Below, piece after piece: positions 58,201 through 64,000 of a DNA stretch of 64,000 bases. A program made the position numbers and the translations under genes. Under the pieces are notes generated by a model. That model ran no database searches. It was not told the origin of the DNA and saw only the letters and a list, made by a program, of their open reading frames with translations. Within the stretch, counting starts at the first letter, position 1. Every line of letters begins with the position of its first letter. The DNA is from Pachyseris speciosa. Lineage: Eukaryota; Cnidaria; Anthozoa; Scleractinia; Pachyseridae. Location: positions 1,090,001-1,154,000 of the forward strand of contig JAEMWC010000097.1 of assembly GCA_016490735.1 (NCBI GenBank), read 5' to 3'.

Positions 58201-61200
58201 TTTTGTCCATCCAAAATAATTTTCAATTCCTTCTCCCAAGTCAGGGGAGTCAAGGGAAAAGAAGTTATACATGAGATTTATTTACCATAAATCAAATTAA
58301 TGTACCCAACTTTTTTCATCAAAGAAAAAATATAGGAACATCAAATTTGCCATTATTTAGATTAATTCCCCTTGGTAGACACCTACTGCATGGTGCCCTA
58401 CCAAACAATTAAATTTTACTTCAGTAAAAAGATAAGAGTACCCAGTAAGCAGTGTTCCACCTGCAGCACATTTTTGTTAACAACTGGGGAGTTTTGAGAG
58501 CACCACAGGTCTAACAATGATGCTTGAATTGAAAACAAAAAAGAACCTTTTGTTGGTACTATAGTCACACTTATTAATAGTATTCTTTAATACTGTTTCT
58601 TGCTTTCAAAAGCATGACAGACTATTATTATTTGGTGTCATTGACGTTTTCGATTCTGGGCAATATACAATGCTAACAAAATTAATTTAAGTAAAATAAA
58701 CTTACTATGGCAGACATGGCCAGTGTCTTGTACATGAAGCCTCCACGATAGCGACTGCCTTCAAAGATCATGAAATCTCCATCCTGCCCTATCTCACCTC
58801 CAATTCCCCTGCACATAGAAAAACATGGTAAGATCAGGGCAACCACGTCAATCATAAGCAGAAGGTGGAGGGTTGTCCAACACACCCAATTTGAGTCAGA
58901 CTGTGGAGGGCAGACTTGTTTTGATTGACTAGTGTCTACCCGTCGATCCCACTCAACCTGTCTCCCTAAAAGACGGTCTGTCTTACGGGAAGTCTGTTTG
59001 GGAGAGAAAATCCAGCAAGAACGGCAAACAGGGTGGGTGGAAAATGTTTGTGGATCGACTCAGTTCAATCGAATCAAGTTGGGTCGTCGATCAAACTCCA
59101 CCCGACTCGACCCATTTGTCCAAAAGTCGGTCCATCTTACAGGAAGTCTGTTTGCAAGAGACTTAGAAAATTCTGCAAGAATGGAGAATAAGGAGGGTAG
59201 GAAATGTCAGCGGATCGACTCAGTCCAATTGAATCAAATAGGGTCATCGATCCACGTCAAAAGTTGGTCTGTTTGTTGTTTAATAAATTCTATGAGTCTT
59301 CTGCTTCAATGTTCATTATAGGGATGATCAGTTTCAGGATGTAGGTGATCAGGGTTTTGTTCATAGATTTAGCTGTGTTGTGATCGCTAAATTTGCGTGA
59401 TTACTGTTTGGAGTCAGTTAAGGTGATCAAATGCAAATTTCCCTCAAATTTGTAACTAAATGCTTCGTTGATTTTATGATTGTTGTGTGATTGAAGGAAG
59501 TTTTGTGTGGACAAGAATGTCCTTTGGTGATTTTTCTTTCTTGTAAGATACAATAATTATTGGTGGTTGGAGCTTAGGTTGTTGTTGAATAATGTGTGTT
59601 TCATGAGTCTTTTTAAGATTCGGTATGGCTGGGTAGTAAGTGGTAACAGATGGTAGAATCTCTTTTGTTTGTTTTGTTGTGTTGCAAAGAGCTTCTTTTA
59701 ACTTCTTTTGGTTTTGGATTTTTCTCGAGTTTAAGGGGATAGCTTCTTTTACAGAGCCTTTGTTTGAAGACTCATTTGTTTTTTTCAAAGATATCTTTAA
59801 CTGAGTGGGTTCTTAAGAGACATAGTGCTTCTCCTTTGATAAAGCCCTTTTTGGAGTTAAAAAGAAGAATGACCGGCCAGCACTCATAGAGACAGGTCAA
59901 GTCAACCCAACTAGGATGGTACAGATCTAAACTGTCATGTTCATATGCCTGCTTTAAGAATGAGGAGGGTTTATGTATTATTTACTTTCTCTTATTTGCG
60001 ACCTGACTTCCAGTGATGGATTGAGTCCAGTCAACTCAAATCAATGGGTCGACTTGAGTTGATTGGATACTTTCTCTTTTTTGGACCAGACTTCTAGTGG
60101 CGGGTCGAGTCCAGTCGACTTGGATTGACCGGTTGACGTGAGTTGACCAGATGGAGTTGATCCGTCAAGATTTTCTGTCCTCCCTACATGTATGTTAACT
60201 TTGTCACTGTGCGACCTGACACAACCCATATTAGCCAAGACAGGTCAATTTGACCCATCTAGGATATACTCGTATTTAACCTTGTATGATGCATACTCAT
60301 ATATAATGCGCAACCTATTTTTCAAGACAATTTTCCAAAAAAATAAATAAATAAATAGCAGTATACTATCTGTTAAATAACCACCATTTGGTCAGAGAAA
60401 ATTCTCACCCAATCGAATGGCTGGAGTTATCTACTCGTGAAAAACAAATACAAATTTTCTGCTGGTTCAGGTTAAGTCATTGGTTTTAAAAAAACTCATC
60501 TGTTCCAGTTAAAAAGTTTATTTTTCTGATATTCAAAAAGCTTTCAGTCACCATTAGGTTGTTTTGACTTTGGTTAAGCTTGTGTTTTTGTATACCGAGA
60601 TCACTAATTTGTCAATTACAAAAGGCAACCGAAAATTGTTTTATCTGATAAGAATGGAGTATTCCTGAGCATTGAGACCACACGAGAGAATGATTTAGAC
60701 ACCTGTTATAGGAATTCTCATATGCTCTAGAAAAGACTCTGAGGTTGCTGTGTAATAAATTTTTGCTTTCATTCGCTGACATTTTATGTTTTCACGTATC
60801 CAAATGCTAAATAAAGGCAAACAAATGATCGTAATGTGATATGTTCAATCAAACGTAACATGGTGAGAAATAGAGATAATCATCTCTTGTGAAATGCACC
60901 TCCGATGATTTTCAGTTGTCAAAAGATTTTGAATCTTTAACAGCCTCTGCAAATATTAGTCATTTATTTTGTCTTCGTTCTGAGAATATCTGGCCGATTT
61001 ATCACAGTTTTTCCAGCAAGTTTATCGGAGGTAATTTGAAAGCGGCTGTGATAGGTTATTTGCTTGTTTATTATAACAACAGCATGGACAAAAGCCTTTT
61101 AAAGTCTTGTTTGTTGTCTTCTATATCCTTTGTTAACCACAAGCATATGCAAACGAGTGAAGCGATCAACAAACAAAAGGTTCCGTGTATAATACGCAGC

Positions 61201-63642
61201 ACAAATTTCATTAAAAAAATTGTGGGGAAAAAGTGCACATTATACAAGGGTAAATATGGTAGAAGATCTGACTCTGATTGGGTGTATTGGACATGAGGTG
61301 GGGAAAAAAACAAACTGACTTAAGAGTACTCAGCCTTTTGAACAAGCATCAACAGCTAACCAAAGCCACTGCCTAATTCACTGATGGAAGTCAATCACCT
61401 GAACATAAATTCTATTAAGTAACCCAAATTCAACAGTCTCCTATTCTTTGTTGTTGCTGGATGCTGGCAACATGTTGAGTTACATCCGCTGAGTCTTCAA
61501 AAGTTAATGAAAGGGCTGAGTACTTCAATCTACAGTCTGTAGCTAACTCCAATGCTGGGTGAAATGATTCTCAGTTATGTGGCCTTGCACACCACTGGGT
61601 CTGCAATAACTCACTGCTAGGAGCACCCAGTGGGCACCCTGAAGCTCCTGGGTTTGACTCCCACTGGGAATACTTAGAATTGTTTCTGAGTAGTACATTA
61701 TGACATGGGAATGCTTCTCTCTTTATTCATTTGAAATTTCACTAATAAAATGTCTTAGCTTAATCCTTATACAGCTGTAGCTAGGGTCACAAATCAAACT
61801 TCTCTCATATTTTAACCTTGAACACTAACAATTTATGAATTGAAAAGGCTTGGGGGAAAAAAATGACCCTCAAGATTAGCTTTACATTGAATTCCAACTT
61901 TGTAATCTCCTACATTTGCATGTAAGAAAAAAATGAAAATGCGTACCTAATGGCATCAGCATCAAACAGTTTTTGAGGTGGTCTGCGTTTCTTCTTCCTC
62001 TTCTCGCCAATATCCTACCAATTTATCAACCAGAACCAAGTTAAGTGTGACTTTTGATTGAAGTGAATAAGACAAGAAAGTGACTGGATTTGTAGGCTTT
62101 GTTAACTGCATGGATAGTTAATACAATTCAGAGTGAACCTGTGAATGATCATTGCAGTTATTAACACTACTTAAGCAGTAGTGAAAATAAAGCCTGAAAA
62201 AATTTGTATGGGGGTCAAACCCACAACCTTGGCGATATCAGCGCAGCACTCTACTAACTGAGCTAACAAGCCAACTGGGGACTGGTCATTTTATTGGTTC
62301 ATAATATACACATGCGTAATGAATATGTGAGTGAAGATATGAAAATCATATATTTTTCTTCGGCAGGAAGACCCTTTTTTCCACTACTGCTTAAGTAGAG
62401 TCCATAACTGTGGTGATCATTCACAGCTTCACTCTTTAATCTGCCGTTCAAATATACTGTATGATTTTCATATATTCACTCTCACACAATTCAGAGTGTT
62501 ACGAGAGTTGAAGGCACCTTACTTTCTCTTACATTGAAGGCAGTTAGTGTAAGGGGAGTATACAGGGAGCAGGGTAGTAATCATAGATTAGAAAATGCGT
62601 TCGAGTATTGGTAGATTTGGTATGTTAACCCTAAAACCACCATATGGAGGGCCATGTGGTCCTTGATGATCTTTGAACACTAAAAATACATTTACAGCAT
62701 CTTGGAAAGCCTAAAAAATATCAACTTTGACTATTAAAACAATATCAAAAATTGGTTTCTGAAAATAGTTTTAGCAGCAAAGAACAAATTATTGTAGAAA
62801 ACGGCAATTGTTTGAGCTTCATCCAGATAGTAATCACCAGAAATTCCTTCAGCTCCTCAGGACTTGTTCCAACCCAACCTGGGTGTTTCTTTGGATGGCA
62901 TATTTGAATGTTTCAGTGACCAAATGGCCGATCAATTGTGGTGTAAAAAAGTGTACAAAATATTTCTCAGACATTTGTTTATCCTGATATAACAAATTTC
63001 AGTCGAGGTCATTTCTTGAGAGGTGGCAGATCATCCACTTCAATCGCCACCCAATCATTAAGTTATGAAAATGAAAATTAACATTGGTGTACCTCAGCTG
63101 ACTTGGCTAAGCCTCTTGATCTACTGTAATCTATCCTGGGAATCATCTTCAGTGTGACCTAAAAGAACGTCATCATAGAATGATAATAATCAAGGGCTTG
63201 GTGGAAAACTGCAAACAAAGGAAAGACTTGTTTTTCTTTCTTGCCAGAGGCTTAGTTTGAGAGGTACAGACCTTTACCATGCTGGAAGTTTGTTTGTTTG
63301 CTTGTTTGTTTGTTTGTTTATTTATTTATTTACCAATACAGCAACTCCTTGAGATGAGGATTATAAATCAGCTGGTGCGGTCAGTAAAAAACAAACAACA
63401 AACAAAACACTTACAGGAATGGGGTCTAAATAATTAATGTCGGTCTGGTAACAATGACTGAGTATCAAGCTGCTTGAAAGAGTGCCTTAAAATAATAAAC
63501 TGGCCAAATTTAAGAGGCAGAGGTCCAGTTCCACTGAGCTTGAGAATATTGGAGAAGTTGTATGGAAAACTTTTTCATGCAAATTCCAAGATCAAACAAA
63601 GCTTGGCCTTACCTGATTCCTTGCAGTGTTGACAAAATCCAC
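46223..63642 (-). CDS. SUPT5H: Transcription elongation factor SPT5 (partial, 5' end beyond window)
   Basis: Twenty exons, minus strand, high to low: 63613-63642, 63093-63158, 61947-62014, 58706-58808, 57176-57251, 56632-56795, 55225-55380, 54453-54550, 53736-53805, 52965-53039, 52828-52878, 51805-51930, 51359-51434, 50405-50536, 49910-50015, 49166-49305, 48707-48861, 47163-47435, 46673-46813, 46223-46372. All phases agree, giving 751 residues plus stop. SPT5 with SPT4 forms DSIF, which binds RNA polymerase II and controls pausing and elongation in the nucleus. The visible part starts inside KOW1 ([10 protein letters not shown]), then the RPPQKLFDA linker, the KOW series ([56 protein letters not shown]), the phosphorylated repeat region and the last KOW (DREATG-type MGDDRERVG). 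The acceptor at 51930 was chosen because only it keeps frame with the 52828 donor. No lesions. Confidence 0.95.
46426..46446 (+). repeat. Poly-G run of about 21
   Basis: Between the last two SPT5 exons. On the transcribed-product (minus) strand it is poly-C about 50 nt from the exon end. Length is uncertain in such runs. Confidence 0.9.
47611..47994. mobile_element. pogo/Tigger-like MITE
   Basis: Ends CAGTCGAACCTCGATTATCC and GGATAATCGAGGTTCTACTG, the CAGT-start ends typical of pogo-type elements. A further GATTATCCGGACT is repeated three times inside. A TA precedes the left end, but the right flank is CA, so the target duplication is imperfect. It lies in the SPT5 intron 47436-48706. Confidence 0.75.
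48255..48419. mobile_element. MITE with ATATCAC / TTGCCCGTCCAG arms
   Basis: The left arm (ATAGACTAATATCAC, AACAATATATTTGCCCGTCC) is mirrored by GGACGGGCAAAATCTATTGT and GTGATATCGGTCC. In the same SPT5 intron. Confidence 0.75.
52160..52375. mobile_element. MITE with CTTGCCAAAAATCA ends
   Basis: CTTGCCAAAAATCA and TGATTTTTGGCAAG are the ends. A stronger inner palindrome (ATGCTCTGCTGACTCC, TCCTTCTAAATTTTAC and complements) spans 52213-52312. In the SPT5 intron 51931-52827. Confidence 0.8.
55870..56101. mobile_element. MITE with AATAGACC ends
   Basis: Outer ends AATAGACCTTAAT and ATATGGTCTATT. The inner arms GATCATGTGATGATACTCAG and CTGAGTATCATCACATGATC are perfect complements. In the SPT5 intron 55381-56631. 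Confidence 0.8.
57339..57740. mobile_element. Mariner/pogo-like MITE with TA target sites
   Basis: CAGTAAAAACTTGCATA at the left and TATGCCAGTTTTTACTG at the right, each flanked by TA. The interior repeats AGGTTCTTA several times and has no transposase. In the SPT5 intron 57252-58705. Confidence 0.8.
58930..59265. repeat. Two diverged tandem units of about 155-160 bp
   Basis: Both units contain GGAAGTCTGTTTG, a GCAAGAA(C/T)GG segment, and GGATCGACTCAGT(T/C)CAAT. Related GGTCGA/GAGTCCAGTC motifs recur near 60010-60130. All lie in the SPT5 intron 58809-61946, whose remaining sequence, including frames at 59474-59788 and 60889-61296, shows no supported exon. Confidence 0.65.
62131..62435. mobile_element. 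Inverted-repeat element enclosing a tRNA-like segment
   Basis: The left arm GAGTGAACCTGTGAATGATC to CTACTTAAGCAGTAGTG is mirrored by CACTACTGCTTAAGTAG to GTGATCATTCACAGCTTCAC. Between the arms sits the tRNA-like sequence listed separately. In the SPT5 intron 62015-63092. Confidence 0.75.
62200..62272 (-). mobile_element. tRNA-like sequence (SINE head)
   Basis: On the minus strand: A box TTAGCTCAGTTAGTAGAG, loop CTGATAT with a GAT anticodon (Ile-like), B box GGTTTGACCCC. The anticodon and acceptor stems are mismatched and no proper 3' acceptor pairs, so this is a SINE-type pol III promoter and not a functional tRNA gene. Confidence 0.6.
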
Positions 63643-64000
63643 CTGACAAAAAAGTTAAAAATATACTAATGTTTGGCATAAATATTCAAGTGTGACTTCT
63701 CGCTGGAAGTATAAAAAAGGTTATCCTGGATAGAGGCAGAGGCTCTAGGATTTCAATAACTAAGAACAGGTAGATTTTGCTTGAATTTCTTAGATCAGTA
63801 CATCCAAGCAACAACCAAGGTAGGCCTTCCCAACAAAAGTTTACCTAGACCTCTGAAAGCATCATCATGTGTTACATGTACCGTAGGCGTGCGCATTTGT
63901 TTGTTCCCCTCATAGCAACTAGTTGTATTGTAACTTACAGCAGAAATGAAGGAAGACTGTTTTAACCTTCAAGCAACTTATTAACATTAAAAAACTTTTC
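63643..64000. other. SPT5 intron at right edge
   Basis: Intron sequence upstream of the first visible SPT5 exon. No exon encoding the expected preceding KOW1/NGN residues is found before the window ends. Confidence 0.6.

Overview
This is a eukaryotic, AT-rich, intron-rich animal window. Four multi-exon genes have clean GT/AG introns, and the space between exons is filled with short inverted-repeat (MITE-like) elements, tRNA-derived SINE sequence and microsatellites. The gene content and repeat types (a tRNA-SINE of the kind seen in coral genomes, a Penelope-like GIY-YIG remnant, a CR1/L2-like LINE remnant) suggest an anthozoan cnidarian, most likely a stony coral. The taxon is inference; no marker gene is present.

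Layout from left to right. (1) 2.3-7.0 kb, minus: a small three-exon secreted Ly6/uPAR-type protein, assembled here from exons too short to show as one reading frame. (2) 7.1-9.1 kb: dense MITEs and tandem repeats. (3) 9.4-13.8 kb, plus: a complete four-exon lysosomal di-N-acetylchitobiase (CTBS, GH18), with a CLEAR-like CACGTG site just upstream. (4) 14-20.6 kb: repeats and one weak candidate secreted peptide. (5) 20.7-27.2 kb, minus: a four-exon gene for an unusual protein with two N-terminal membrane segments, one IAP-type BIR zinc domain and a C-terminal helical tail. (6) 27.3-31.8 kb: retroelement debris and a SINE. (7) 31.9-42.8 kb, plus: seven exons of an FN3-repeat type I receptor with a tyrosine-rich cytoplasmic tail. 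It has an in-frame stop, a frameshift and no visible 5' end, so it is called a probable pseudogene. One of its introns holds a 1.9 kb GGTT satellite. (8) 46.2-63.6 kb, minus: 20 exons of transcription elongation factor SPT5 (SUPT5H), from within KOW1 to the stop; the N-terminus lies beyond the right edge.

The genes do not form an operon or pathway. SPT5 is a nuclear housekeeping factor, CTBS a lysosomal glycan hydrolase, and the other three are membrane or secreted proteins. The observations most worth follow-up are the membrane-anchored BIR protein, the tyrosine-tailed FN3 receptor and its lesions, the CLEAR-like site before CTBS, and the recurrent hammerhead-like hairpins in retroelement debris.
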